DNA of 64,000 nucleotides from Leguminivora glycinivorella (lineage: Eukaryota; Arthropoda; Insecta; Lepidoptera; Tortricidae). The translations under genes were made by a program, and so were the position numbers. The notes below the pieces were generated by a model. That model worked only from the letters and a program-made list of their open reading frames with translations. It did not search any database and was not told where the DNA came from. Positions 31,380 through 43,986 of the stretch are shown piece after piece. The DNA is taken from contig NC_062978.1 in NCBI RefSeq assembly GCF_023078275.1, positions 22,405,883 to 22,469,882 of the forward strand. The letters run 5' to 3'. Each line of letters starts with the position of its first letter. The stretch's first letter is position 1.

Positions 31380-34300
31380 AGGGATTATCTTGTAGTGTTA
31401 GATGTAGGTTTCATTTCAAATACAATTCCGCACACGAGATTTTTTTTTAATTCTACCTCGTCTACCTTGGTGTCAAACAAGTATATGACCACAAATAAGC
31501 ACAGGTACTTACTTCATAATAGTAAGATTAGTAAGTATTAACCCATAGATATTTGCAACTCCAGTAACCTGTCCCTGTTCCGTCACAATGACATTGATAA
31601 TTGATAACAAGAAACATTGGAACTCAGAGTCAACATTGACTTGTTGGACAGGCCATGAGGGCCTGTACTCCTGTAGGGCAATAATTGTCACCGTGACGAA
31701 ACAGGCACGCACGCAGCGCTTACAAGCACATTTTTCCGGCAACCTTACAACTTACCGACATGAAATGTTCTTGATGACGGAGCTGTCCTTTTTTTCTGTT
31801 TACCTTAAAGCGTTGATGCTATTTAAATCCGCAGGCACAATATTAAATAAATTGATTATTTAAATAATTATGAACGAACCAAAAACTTCTGATGTCCTTT
31901 AAAAATACCGCAACGTCCCCTCCGGCGACAACGGGAAAGTTATTCCCAACGACTTTGATTGCATGCGAGATTTCGTCTCGTGTTTACTGCTTCCTGTCTG
32001 AAAAAAAAGTTACTGTTTTAGAATTTCATTTTCTTCTTGTACGCGACGGAACGACCAACCTCCGTGCTGCGCGCATGCTGGCAGTCTGGCCGGTATATGT
32101 AGATGCCGCTGCCAGTGCCAGCGCGCGTCTTTTGTTTTTATGTACAAACTGTTTCGCAGTTTTGTGATGTCAACAAAGACAAATGTTTTATTTTATTCTT
32201 CACATCTTTGTAAATATTATGTGTCAATGACCTTTCTTTTTAAATCTATGTGTATTAGTGTGGTGTAAATAAACTGTAAATAACTAAGTATTGTAAATAT
32301 TATCTTCCGCGGCCCGATCTGTACGTATGTGTATGGGGTGTTTTGTTGTGTATTGAGAAACTTTGAATTTCACGTTTTTGCTACTTACAATCCGGGTAAG
32401 TCTAAGTTCGCCTGGGTGGCTGGCTATAATTAAAATATAGGTACTTTGTCAGATGTACCTACATACTTTCGGGCGTTTAATGTAGTAGTGTTAATGTAAT
32501 TCTGTATAAGTGTTATAAAGCTTCGCTTCGGTATATCTTAACCTGCTTTATGAGTCTGAGTCTTTATTTTACTAAAATATGAGTCTGTGGACTTAAAATA
32601 AAATGTATTCTGGTGGCCTGAACCTACACGCTCTCGTTCCGTGTGTGCACACAGCCACACACGCCGCTAATAGCCAGTAATTGTATAATTGCGGGTATCC
32701 GCAGCGGCAGCGGCCCGGATCAATTTAGGACTCAATGATACCGAAAAAGTTTACTCAACATTCACTCCACGCGTTGGCTTTCGGGTTATTTTGGATATTC
32801 GATGTTTTGTTCGGAATATCAACAAAATTAAATTTTCGGACTAATTTAATCGATTTATAAAATATGAATACATACTTTACTCCCAACGTCCATTTTTTAT
32901 TTAGTGTATTTTTACAGAATAAGAAATTTTGTATTTTTCCCTAATTTCAAATTACTCTCGAATCTCTCGACAAAAAAATAGTCACGAATTTTATGACTCC
33001 AGATAATACGGACGTATTTTATTCAACATTTACTCTGATTTATTTAGATTACCTACTGATTTTGTATTTCATACCTAACTTCAAATCACACGAAGCAAAA
33101 AGAAATAAGAGGACCATTATATTTCACATCCGCAAAATAGTGTAGAATGAGAAAAGCTGCCGTATATCGCATTGTAAGTGTAGATGTATTAGAATACAAT
33201 TACGTGTTGGCCATCCATTGTGGCGCGCTCCTCGCAAATCACCCCAATCTAGAGTCGATCACGATCGGAACTCACTGGCACCCTTACCACGAGTTGGCAA
33301 GACACATTGTCAACACTTACATACATTAGTGCCAGTTTCTTCAGACTGTATTGGATCCCATACTTTTCGCGCACAGTTTAACTTAAGTAGAAAAAAAAAC
33401 CAAATTAAGTAGAACAAGTAGCAAATCATTTCTTACGTCCGTCCGCCGTCATTAAATATGGATATGTATTTAAGCAATATATCTCCAAATTATACTGATA
33501 ACTAAGCTCCTTATACGATTTGGAGGTGTAAAGACTCCATGTGGCAAAATCTAATTTCATATGAAATAAATGTTCTGTTTTCCGTGCTAGATGTGTTAGT
33601 GAGTGTCCTATAGTAGCGGAAAAAGTGCTCGTATTGTCCTTAGGCGACGATCCAGGGCTGCTACAGATTTATTTGACTCCCGTGAAACAAAACGACTTTA
33701 GTGGTAGAAACAGAAACCTTTCGCGTATTATATGTAGAATCAATAAGCATTTCAAATCGACTGATCTGACTGACCGGTTGTACCTGCTTATAATATTTTA
33801 GATTACCTCGTAAGGTACAGTGGACTTCAAAAAGTGGATAATTAATAACATTAAGTAAGGCAATTTATCGATAAAAGGATTGTCGCTGTTTTTATTTTGT
33901 CAAGCACTAACAACTTGACGTTCGTGCTAGAAAAATGTCTAGGTATAATTATAACTTTTACTTCCATACATCATTATATGTTTCGTTTTCCGCCAACGAT
34001 AGCCACGTTGTCTACGCGGCCTGGTCGATAGCCCTGCGCGGGCGCCGGCCGGGTTGTCCCCGCGGACTATTTCCTGGTTCAGATTTGTTGGATGTCTGCT
34101 GGCGCTTCTTTGTTTTTGATTCAGCTCACGAGATTCCAGATTGTGGCCCTTGCTCCACTTGAGGTGTCTGGGGATATTTCCTCTCAGTACTAGAGCATTC
34201 ATTTGCTTTGAATTTACCTACCGTTAAACTTTATCACCTTTTTCGGTGAATTCAATGATCACCAGGAACGAATAAAATAACGCGTTCAAAAACGTATCTG

Positions 34301-35135
34301 TCATAGTGTAACTATGGATAAAATGACTGTAAAATATTTCCACACTACTTTTGTAGAAAGTGCAAGTGCTGTAGAAATATTAAATATAATTATATATTTA
34401 TTATTTATCTCATATTTATGCATTCTTTGTAAAAGGTAATGAGTTCTTCTATTATCGTCAAATTACTAAGTAAGGTTGGTTCATTCATTCTACGCTGATT
34501 TACCCACAGCTGAATTATGCATTTTCTGATTGATAAAGTTGTATTATAGAAACCAAAAATTAATGAAGTGACTAGCAGGAGATAAATTAAGGACTACGGA
34601 TCCCAAACTTTCCGAGCTTTTGTTAAAGAGAAAGATTTATGAGTTTTATGACTGACTTGATTAACGATAATTTCGCCTGAATAGGGCGTTTATGAATCAT
34701 GTTTTTAGCATCCGGTCTTCGGCATTTCTTGATCAAACCTCTATATCTATACTCGACATAGTAAGTAACAATATTTATACTACGTATAGAATTGTCATAG
34801 TCGCAAGAATGTGCCCAGAATAGAATCTTTGCTATATTTTGTGAATGCAGGAAATTATAAATTATAAGTAGCTCTTCTAATCTACGTAACATTTATAAGA
34901 TGTAAAATAATTAACCGTAAAACTGACGAAGCTATGTATTGTTATTAAGGGAACTCAAACAAACTCCTACTTCTACGTCCTATTTTCGGATCAATAACAA
35001 ATTTAGCTTATTTAATAGGTTAGCTTGTTTAACCGTCGCATTCATCGCCATTAAATATTAAATAAACAAAATGATTATATTAGACAGTCAATGGAATGCT
35101 TTTTAATATTCTTATCGTGCAAGATTTTCTCACCA
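31380..35135. other. Long gene-free stretch
   Basis: No repeat family or gene was recognised over ~3.7 kb. A GC-richer island near 34010-34170 yields frames on both strands (33935-34162 and 33939-34202) but neither shows a family I know. Frames at 31588-31863 and 31892-32167 likewise lack motifs. Confidence 0.4.
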
Positions 35136-35139
35136 TTTA

Positions 35140-35244
35140 ACCCCCCCTGTTGTCTGCCTCTATTTATAATCATTTGTTTTGTCTCCACTGTATCTTTTGC
35201 TGAGGTGTACCAATAAAGAGTATTCTACCTATCTATCTATTTAA
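35140..35244 (+). mobile_element. Non-LTR retroelement 3' tail with AATAAA and (CTAT)n
   Basis: GAGGTGTACCAATAAAGAGTA then CCTATCTATCTATTT resembles the end of insect LINE transcripts: a polyadenylation-like signal followed by a short simple repeat. No coding part remains. Confidence 0.5.
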
Positions 35245-35249
35245 CCAAA

Positions 35250-36330
35250 TTCTCTTTACTAAATATGTACCAAATCAGTCTCCATCGTCCTAGTTTCCAT
35301 AGTCTCGTGTAAATGCGCATCTGGCCGTCTGGTTCGCCTATTACCTCTTCATTAGCACTGGAAAGTGGCTGGATGGCTGAGTTGATGAGTTTAGTAACGT
35401 TTATATTAGGTTTGCAAAGAGACTCGTCAAAGGGCACGGAATAGTTAAAGCTTGTTTGAACTGTGCTAGATTACTGGCTTGGCAAATTATAGGTATAATA
35501 CTTTGGCTTCAGCATTTCTAAATAATTTCATTGTTTTGAAACTTTTCATTCGGTAACCGAATAGAACATACATCCACATGATATTTACATAATCCATTGT
35601 GTTATATTTCTTTATAAACCGTAAAAAAATCAATAACACAACCCTGAGTAACACTTTCATTAGTACCTTCCCATTGAAATCAATATTTAAGTACTTTTTC
35701 ATGGAATATTTAAATGTTCGTCACAATAAGTTTAGGATAGCTCAAGGAACTATTACGGGAGCAGGTTTCTTTAATTCTCCCACAAGTTCACAAATAGAAT
35801 GGCGGCCGCAAGTAGCGCACAGACCTCACTTTCGTCTTCAATTGTCCATGCATTTGTGAGCAATTATAATAAATTCCAAGTATATTCCCATGACCGCACT
35901 CACATTGTTTATTCGGAGCCGGTTTCGCATTATATTCTATGGACACAGTTAGTGATGTGCCACTGCCGACAATGCCGACATTACCACTCCTAGGAAAAGT
36001 TCCTTTTAACTCTCTGTAACCTCACTATTATTATTATTTATTTCCCTTTTTCCATTTTTCTGTGTTAAGTGCTAGGTCAATTAATAAAATATGAGTCCAG
36101 GTTATTCCGCCATCGCCGATGTGGTCTGCCGTATCCCCGGTTTGATGCATGGCCTCACTATGACAGTGCATTTTTATAGGTGCACTAACAAATATAATGT
36201 TAAGTAACCTTAACATCCGATTAAGGGCATATTCGGTATCGCGTGTTGATTTTGATTAAGCGAAAATTAGAGGAATATTTTTACGAGTTCATAATTTGGA
36301 AATGATGTTTTAGCTTCTACAGTAAACATT
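35250..36330. other. Gene-free stretch
   Basis: Short frames only, none recognised. No repeat was recognised. Confidence 0.4.
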
Positions 36331-36333
36331 TAC

Positions 36334-36471
36334 CCCCTTATTCATAAACGTTCACTAAAGTTATCAAGCCGATAAAGTTCGTTTGTCCTTTTCTAACACG
36401 CCAATACGTCGGAAAGGGACAAACGAACTTTATCGGCTTGATAACTTTAGTGAACGTTTATGAATAAGGGG
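36334..36471. mobile_element. MITE, family 'CCCCTTATTCATAAACG' (copy 2, near intact)
   Basis: CCCCTTATTCATAAACGTTC then ACTAAAGTTATCAAGCCGAT and AAAGTTCGTTTGTCC, mirrored almost exactly by GGACAAACGAACTTTATCGG, CTTGATAACTTTAGTGAACG and TTTATGAATAAGGGG. Arms are about 57 bases. It is the best preserved of three copies. Confidence 0.88.
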
Positions 36472-36474
36472 TTT

Positions 36475-37100
36475 AGTGGTTGTTACCTCGCTTTCAAAAT
36501 GTAGGTATTCTACATTGGAATAACAAACAACTATTAGCATTAAATAATCAGGTATTGTATGCAAACAAATACTTTTACGCCGTATGTTCTAAAATGTAGT
36601 TTACTCAGTTTGGAAAAGACATGGAATTTTTGCAACTTACCAAATGGAAATGTACATTTGTCCAAAATTTTAAATGTGTCTTCCTTTCCGACATTTCGGA
36701 TCAGAACAAGCTTCTCAAACCCGCAATTTTTTTATCAAAAAATGACAAAAACATTTACCTTTTTGAAGTTCAGTCTGAACATTAGCGCCTACACACACAT
36801 GTCACGTCACTAACCCGCATGCATTATTCTCGCCGCGACCCTAAAGGAAATCCCTAGAAAAATACTTGCATAAATAATATTCCCTTTCTTTCTTGTCAGG
36901 TTACTAACCCCCGCTTTATTTCGTCCTTCAATGTCTTTTGGTTCATCTAAGGAATACCTATTTATAGATTCTAAAATTCTATGGATAAGTTCTTGTACTT
37001 ATACTCTAAATTTAATTCGTTTAGAAATGTTTCATCAGTCTAGACTTATTGAAAAACATTCAGGATTAAATTTTTGTACCTCCACTTTTTAATGGTACAT
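36475..37100. other. Gene-free stretch
   Basis: Nothing recognised. The 84-codon frame at 36559-36813 has no known motif. Confidence 0.4.
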
Positions 37101-37104
37101 TGTA

Positions 37105-38790
37105 CGAGCCCCAATGCAAATGATATCGTCTAGTCACACTTCAACGTGCGATATTTATTTCCGAAACTGGTGTTTAAACCCAGATTGACTTTGATGATAC
37201 ATGGAATACACGACACACTAAGCCATTAAAACTAGTTTAATCTTGCGCCGTACAAAATGCCCTAATGTTATATGTTTTAATATAATCATATCATAAAAAT
37301 AACATATCTAAAGCAAAAAAATACGCCTAGTTCATATTTGAGGCATAATAGGTCGTCTATTTTAAATAAAAATAGTTTAGCAAGATTTATATTATACAAT
37401 AATATTTTAAATTGAATTAATAATATTATAAGTCGTCTTATATGATATACGGCTACATAAAAAGGTAAATTCTGTAAAAAATATAATTATTCTACAACAT
37501 TTTTATACCAAAATAGCAAGAGGTAAGTCGGTTCCTGAATCAGTGAGGAAAATTATAATTTCCAGTAACAATAGCGGCAAATCTACGTTCCAAAATATCC
37601 AAAGACCTTTTTTTGCCAAGATCTACGGCGCATACAATCATCCAGCATCAACTAAAACACGGAACCGTCTCCTGTTTAAATAAATCTGGCCGTCGAAGAA
37701 TAACTGCCAAAGAGAAAACAGGATTTTGAGGAGCATCATCAGGAAAAATCGTCATGCAAGAGCAGGAGAACTTATCTAACTATGGCATGACGCGATCAAA
37801 ATAAACATTTCAGTCGATACCTGAAAGACAGTAATGAAAATAATGGGCTTCGGTTTTCACACCGCTAAACAGAAACCATTACTTACTCAAAAGCAGAAAA
37901 CTAACAGGTTGAAATTTGCACAAAAGTACAGAAACTGGACTGCCGATCAGTGGCGAAAAATAATATGGAGCGACAAATCCAAATTTGAGGTCATAGTTGG
38001 CGATGAACGAAGTAAAGTCATTCAAGAAAAAGGAGATGCATTTCACAAAGACTGTCTTGAACGCAAGGTGTAGTTTCCAGCATCTTTAAATGATTTGGGG
38101 CTGTATGTCGGCACAGGGTGTGGGATGTCTGCAATTTATAGATGGAACCGTCAATGCAGAGAAATACAAAAGCATCTTGGAATAGAGTTCACTACCGTCT
38201 ATAAGAAAGTTCAAGTATATAAATGGATTTACTTTTCAACAAGATGGTGCTTTATGTCATACTGGCAAGACAACGATGGAGTGGCTGAAACAAAAACAAA
38301 TTCCTACCATATCATGGCCATCCAGCAGTCCAGACTTGTCTCCCATAAAAAGTTTGTAGTGGTAAATGAAGAAAAAGTTGCGAAAAGATCCTTCTAAATC
38401 CAAAGCTGATTTTAAGGAGAAACTTGTGGGTGTCTGGAATGGAATAACCCCTGAGGAGTATAGACAGTTGGTAGATACAATGCCGCTCAGAATTAAGGCC
38501 GTTTTAGATACAAAAGGTGACGCCACCAAGTGGTAGTTGTTCTTTTCTGCATCGGCTACGCTGAAGACGAACATTTTTGCGAGTGTTACATTTGGTGAAA
38601 TTATGTTTTTTTGTTTACTAGTGAGGAAAATTGTTAATTTATGTTTTGAATAAATAAAATATGCATTATAAGCTCTCTTGTTTTTTTGTTACATGTTCTA
38701 CTAATCATCTAATTCATCCTGAATTTTGAGGTCGAAGTTAGGACATAATATTTTTTTCATACTAGACGATATCATTTGCATTGGGGCTCG
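37105..38790 (+). mobile_element. Tc1-like DNA transposon, full length, flanked by TA
   Basis: A 30-base terminal inverted repeat (starting CGAGCCCCAATGCAAATGAT, 37105-37134) is perfectly complemented at 38761-38790. TA flanks each end (37103-37104 and 38791-38792), the signature target duplication of Tc1/mariner. The 1686-base length and the internal transposase remnant fit the family. Confidence 0.93.
37505..38536 (+). pseudogene. Tc1-like transposase, inactivated
   Basis: Order of remnants: an N-terminal helix-turn-helix region GKSVPESVRKIII near 37522; KQKTNRLKFAQKYRNWTADQ and IWSDKSKFEV (first catalytic Asp codon 37972-37974); FQQDGALCHTGKTTMEWLKQ (second Asp 38243-38245); PSSSPDLSPIKSLW; and a C-terminal EEYRQLVDTMPLRIKAVLDT ending at a stop at 38534-38536. 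The third acidic residue of the DD34E triad, which should sit 35 residues after the second Asp, is Lys (codon 38348-38350). Frameshifts separate the two Asp regions, and in-frame stops occur (for example 38357-38359). The protein cannot be functional. The longest surviving frames are 37834-38073 and 38095-38397. Confidence 0.92.
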
Positions 38791-38794
38791 TAAA

Positions 38795-40465
38795 ACCTAT
38801 ATCAATATGTTTTACCTACTATATGTAGTCGAGGCAAAAGACCTCACACCCAATTAATAATTTCTCAAAATCGTTTGTTTTTAAAACTTTCAAGAACTAA
38901 CGCGTGGTCGATACACACACAAACATAATCGAGTTAAAAGTTAATTAAACAATTGGAAACCTGGCTCCATATGTGCTCCCTGGGGTACGCCAATTGCCTA
39001 AAGTAATTAAACATTTAATGGACGACTTGGCCCTTGCTCTAAATTCTCAGGGCTATATTGTTGATTCGTTTGATACATTTTAACACTAAGATCAGATATC
39101 GTCATGTTTGACTATTTGGAACCCTTTAGTTGATTTCGAGCTTTAGAAAGCTTTAGACACCACGTAGCATTAAAAAATGCTAATGCATAATGAGTTTCTG
39201 AAAATGGTAGGTAACAAATGTGAATAACAGATATATGGTTGATGACTAAAGATGAAATAAGACCATTTTGGCCCAGCAGTACTGATAGCAATCCTCAGTG
39301 CCCTATTTGAAAATCATCTTATAACATGATTGGTTATAACCAAGCAATGTTGTCATTAGATAATACCCAAAAAAGCATACATTTACCTCATCATAAAACA
39401 ATAACCTGATTATTTTGGAACCAATATGGAAAGAGAACGTTTTAATACTGATTAATGCAAGACAACGTTATAACAACGTAAACAAAGTCCAAATATGCAG
39501 CTTTTAGAACATTAGAATTAATATTTTGCATATTTTACCTCATCGAAATGTTAAAGTATCCGAAATACAACCACAATGTGTTATTAATAAGGTGGATTAT
39601 ATCACGACATTTTACGTATTCGTGATCATAATATCCTGTTTCACTCAAGCACGTGTAATTGCCTAAGAAATTTGGCGAAATTGAATTTATACGAGTACTC
39701 ATACACTCGCTTATCGCACTGGTATGGGTTCGTAAATACCTCCAAACGTTCCAAAGTCAGATCGAGATAGCGCGATTATATAATATAGCGATGTCTCGCT
39801 CTCACACAATGTGAAGACATATTCAGGAACCTCAGATATACGTTATTCTCGTTTGTATTGTTCGTTGATTAGTTACGTCGAAGTTAAATTCCATCAAGTC
39901 ACAGATGTATTTTGTACCGAAAATATACTGGGAAATTGCTCCGTAAACAGACTTTATACCTATTATGATCTTCGTCAGGATCATTAAGGTTGAGTAGAGG
40001 TTGTCCTCAACTGTGAGTTAGGTACTTCTTCGCGTTCCCTTCATCTAAAAAACTTTGACGCTTTTGAGCCCAAGGATTTCTGTAGAACCCTTTCTTCCCC
40101 TAAAACTTGTACTTCAACTAAAATAAACGCATAAGGTTTTTCTTGAGGGGTATGATGAAAAATCTGCAAAGCACTATGAGCGGACCCTTCAACCTTACCT
40201 TACGCATATTTCTACACCTACCTGCCTACCTAATATACCTAAATATGTTTTATTCTATTTAGAGGCAACCAGTAGGTACTTTCCTGTTCGTGCAATTCAC
40301 AGAGAATTGTCTAAAAGGCCCAAGGAAGATATTTTCCTCAAGAGAGCCGTAATTGTGGAAGGTATACTTCGGTCATTCCATTCACTTGCAAAACACGAGC
40401 ATGCAAACCAGCAGAATGAATGACGAATTCATGTTGTGCACTGAAAACGTACCTATTTTTAACCG
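38795..40465. other. AT-rich gene-free stretch
   Basis: No gene or repeat was recognised over 1.7 kb. Confidence 0.4.
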
Positions 40466-40467
40466 AC

Positions 40468-40830
40468 TTCAAAAAAGGAGGAGGTTCTCAATTCGACTGA
40501 ATTTTTTTTTATTTTTTTTTTATTTTTTTTTTGTATGTATGTTACTCGATATCTCCGAGAATCGTAGACCGATTTTCAAAATTTTTTTTTTGATCGAACG
40601 GGTATAACCCCGAGATGGTCCCATTGGCACCAAGTCGTGGTCTGATGATGGGATCTTGGAGAAATCGAGGGAACTCTTCAAATGTTATAGGCACATGTAA
40701 TGTTTTTTGTGTATTTTTCAAAGGTGCACCAGTATTTGCGCCTGGTGGTAATAATTTTATGTGGCTGAGCTGATGATGGAAGGTCAACTCCTCAACGGTT
40801 AGGAGTTAAAGGACAATTCTTTCACTACTG
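40468..40830 (+). mobile_element. Dispersed repeat 'ACCGACTTCAAAAAAGGAGG'
   Basis: AACCGACTTCAAAAAAGGAG then GAGGTTCTCAATTCGACTGA, T-rich runs, ATGTTACTCGATATCTCCGAG, AGACCGATTTTCAAAATT, GATGATGGGATCTTGGAG and GCTGATGATGGAAGGTCAAC. This is a widespread lepidopteran dispersed repeat (recognised from memory). Its complement adjoins the minisatellite at 25200-25862. Confidence 0.7.
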
Positions 40831-41002
40831 TACATATATTCGGACTGATACATATAATATCACTAGGAAATAAATTAACTTTTTAACAAAAAATAAAACC
40901 GCCTTCAAAAAAAAAAGCGTGTTACAAAACACGGAGAAACTAAAAAGCCAAAAATAATAAACCTTCGAATTCAGATTTCTTATCGGATTGCAATAATCTA
41001 AA

Positions 41003-41147
41003 CATCCAAATTATAAACAAATAAATTATTTTTGGAGTCGGGACCAGCCTGCGTATGGTTGGGTAGGGCAAACAGGAAATAGCAAGGCGACGAACAGGTC
41101 TGGTACCGACTACAAAAATAATTGATTTGTTTATAATTTGGATGTTT
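41003..41147. repeat. Inverted repeat, 22-bp arms with extended pairing
   Basis: AACATCCAAATTATAAACAA at 41003 pairs with TTGTTTATAATTTGGATGTT ending at 41147. Pairing extends inward through AAATTATTTTTGGAGTCGG against ACCGACTACAAAAATAATT. It is a MITE-like hairpin. Confidence 0.7.
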
Positions 41148-41162
41148 TTCTAATATCTAATA

Positions 41163-41265
41163 AAAGAACGGATGTCCATGGGCGGCAGTGATCGCTTACC
41201 ATCAGGCGACCTGTCTGCTCGTTTGCCTCAATTGCCTCCTATCCCATAAAAATAAAATAAATAAT
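41163..41265 (+). mobile_element. LINE/SINE 3' tail 'CTTACCATCAGGCGACCTGT'
   Basis: GATGTCCATGGGCGGCAGTG, CTTACCATCAGGCGACCTGT, CTGCTCGTTTGCCTC and CCTATCCCATAAAAATAAAA. It is the third copy of the tail found twice at 18476-18715. It is immediately followed by a separate tRNA-derived SINE. Confidence 0.65.
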
Positions 41266-41270
41266 AATTG

Positions 41271-41537
41271 ACGACCGGTCTGGCTCAGTCGGTAGTGACC
41301 CTGCCTGCTAAGCCGCGGTCCTGGGTTCGAATCCCGGTAAGGGCATTTATTTGTGTGATGAGCACTGATATTTGTTCCTGAGTCATGGATGTTTTCTATG
41401 TATATAAGTATGTATTTATCTATTTAAGTATGTATATCGTCGCTTAGCACCCATAGTACAAGCTTTGCTTAGTTTGGGGCTAAGTTGATCTGTGTAAGGT
41501 GTCCCCAATATTTATTTATTTATTTATTTATTTATTA
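41271..41537 (+). mobile_element. tRNA-derived SINE
   Basis: The head, about 41275-41345, has an A-box-like TGGCTCAGTCGG and a perfect B box GGTTCGAATCC in the context GTCCTGGGTTCGAATCCCGG. The body then reads ATTTGTGTGATGAGCACTGA, TTGTTCCTGAGTCATGGATG and TTTTCTATGTATATAAGTAT. It ends in (TTTA)n at about 41511-41537. This is a Pol III-transcribed retroposon, not a tRNA gene, because the acceptor stem does not close. It would be mobilised by a partner LINE. Confidence 0.85.
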
Positions 41538-41713
41538 TTTAATTGTCCCATATGTGCCATGACACGACTGACATGACGCTGACTTCTGGGAAAACTTGAT
41601 TTAATGCCAATATCAATACGAGGGCATTAGGCTGCAGGATAAGGGTTAACTGGCCTTCATACCGGGCCGGGTGTAGGCATACTTCGGTGTTGTCATTACA
41701 TATTTTAAAATAT

Positions 41714-41964
41714 ACATACATACATACAATCACGCCTGTATCCCATAAAGGGATAGGCAGAACACATGAAACCACTAAAGCTTCAGTGCCACTCTTGGCA
41801 AATAAGGGGTTGAAAGAAAACGAAACTGTGACATTGCAGTGACAGGTTGCCAGCCTCTCGCCTACGCCACAATTTAACCCATATCCCATAGTCGCCTTCT
41901 ACGACACCCACGGGAAGAAAGGGGGTGGTGAAATTCTTAACCCGTCACCAACTCACCACCCAGG
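41714..41964 (-). mobile_element. Retroposon 'CACGCCTGTATCCC' family with 13-bp TSD
   Basis: (ATAC)n, then AATCACGCCTGTATCCCATA, GCAGAACACATGAAACCACT, TTGGCAAATAAGGGGTTGAA, GCAGTGACAGGTTGCCAGCC, ACGACACCCACGGGAAGAAA and ATTCTTAACCCGTCACCA. It is flanked by the direct duplication TATTTTAAAATAT at 41701-41713 and 41965-41977. The simple-repeat tail on the left means minus-strand orientation. Other copies lie at 47341-47516, 55628-55859 and 60200-60305. Confidence 0.85.
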
Positions 41965-41999
41965 TATTTTAAAATATTATCATAATAATTTAAAATTAG

Positions 42000-43100
42000 C
42001 AACTAACTGCTTCGGTGTTGTCACTTTGTTTAGTTCTGGCAGGCCGGAGACCTTACCATTACTGGGCATTTTTAGAATTCTAGTTATTCAATCTGTTTCC
42101 GGTATCGTATGACACACGAAATATACTGTTCAGTGCGAATTCGTACGATGACATTTGGTCAAAGGTCTCGTTAAACGGGTGCCCGAAGCCGAGACTCGCA
42201 AGCGCGTTCAGAATGGCGGTACGGGCAGGTAATAACGATATGGCCGTGGGGGGCTATCGGGCACATAAGTGACGCTGTGGATACACAGATGTAACTTCGT
42301 TGTTCGATACTGACATCCATGACAAAACTGTTGCCAGGTTTAGGTGTTCTGCGTTAAAATTGTGACAATTACAAAGAAAGTGGCAGCCCTCATTGATTTC
42401 TCTTTTATGTCGTCGTATATATGACGTTAAGTTACTAAGAAAATACTGCGTTTTTAATGACACTTCAGAGTTAAGTAGGTACACATTTTATCACACCACA
42501 TTATATAAATATTATCATAAAGAAAATGTGGGTCGCTTTTCGATGAACGAAAACATCGTGAGGAAATCAGACTAATCCCAATAGGGACCAGTTTACCCTC
42601 TAGATTGGAAGGTCTGATGGTAGTCGTTTGAGTCAAAATTTTGCGTCTACGGCAAATTAGACTTAGATTAGTTACCAAAGCGGACCCAAAGCTGAAACCG
42701 TAAAAAAATGCGAAAATACGCAAGGAAGAAGAAATAAAATATGTAAGGCTGACAAGGTACGAGATGCTAGCCACTCCCCCCACATTACGACCCATACCGA
42801 CCTTTTCAAAAATAAGGGATTTTATTTCGAAAATAAAACAACTCGTTATCGCATCTCGTTAAAATTATCACAGCTCAATATTGATGACAAAGGGTGACAA
42901 TCACTTGAGTGCCTCCTCGTTACGAAATAACTCGAAGCGGTGTATTTTCACGCTCGTTGATTCATGTTTTCAGAATTCATAATGGAGAATTAAATCTGTT
43001 GTCGTCGCGTGTTCAGCTTTACAATTTACATCGATGTCACGCTTAAAACATTAAACGAGATTAGCCTTAAATAGATCGTAATTGCGCACGTAAAAACAAC
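42000..43100. other. Gene-free stretch
   Basis: The 113-codon minus-strand frame at 42454-42795 shows no known motif. No repeat was recognised. Confidence 0.4.
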
Positions 43101-43102
43101 GA

Positions 43103-43249
43103 TGGATGGATTGCGTGAAAGAGGATATGAGAATGAAAGAAGTGAGTGCTGAGACGACAAAAGATAGAGGACAAAGGAAGAGGGAAACAAGTTGTAACAA
43201 CCCCATAACGTGGGATCTTCTACTTTTACTTTTAAGGGAGGTGAATTAA
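43103..43249 (+). pseudogene. RTE/CR1-type LINE extreme C-terminus
   Basis: From 43106 the frame reads MDCVKEDMRMKEVSAETTKD followed by RGQRKRETSCNNPITWD and a stop at 43247-43249. DCVKEDM...GV...D...R..WK..T..ADP..WD is the familiar ending of a moth LINE protein. Only about 40 codons remain and nothing upstream matches. Confidence 0.75.
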
Positions 43250-43254
43250 AAGTA

Positions 43255-43985
43255 GAAAGCAACTAATAACTCAAACACATGCAAATAATAACTCTCTCAA
43301 ATATGAAGAAATACACGCACAGATAAATAAAAATTAACACGTTTATTTTGACCCAATGCTAATGATTTTTTGCACATTGTACAAGGTTTTTGACAGAGGG
43401 GGCACAGTAACTTTGAATGGCCAAATATGACTTAAAATTTTGATATTATAATATATTAAACAATAAATTGTCAAAAATGTTGTATGTTCGAAGCGGTGAA
43501 CATAGCACAAACTGGCAATATTCACCAAGCATCACTTTAACCTAGAGTTGCGAAATTCATCTATTTTATCCTTTTTATCCCACCTTACAAAAGCGCCAGA
43601 ATGAAAGAGGACATTTGATAATAAACTAGTACATACCTACTTTACACAACATTGTGCAGCAAAAACGACCATAAATAATCACTCCAAATAAGCTCTTTGC
43701 AATTTGAATGTCCGAAGTCCGAAATAATAAAATAAGTTAAAATTGCGTTATTGTTTGTGCATAAGTAAAAACTTTCCATATTGGCTAATGTTCTTATCGA
43801 ACAAGAATGCAGTTTTTCATGGTATGTTTTTGCGGTTTCTATATTTCAAGGCTGTTCTGACTTTGATTACGAGATTTAATAGTATGCTTATATAAATCAG
43901 TCACAGAATGTTACTCTGTAAGACGTACTTTTGATTTATGATATCCTCAAAGAAATTTTACATTTTGCTTAATGGAAAAATTACA
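43255..43985. other. Gene-free stretch
   Basis: Nothing recognised. Confidence 0.4.
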
Positions 43986-43986
43986 G

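Noticed and set aside
33935..34202. Possible exon in a GC-richer island on either strand
   Set aside because: Neither strand's frame resembles a protein I know, and no splice-site pattern with neighbouring coding sequence was found.
41275..41345. tRNA gene
   Set aside because: The A and B boxes are good, but the ends do not form an acceptor stem, and a SINE body with a (TTTA)n tail follows directly.
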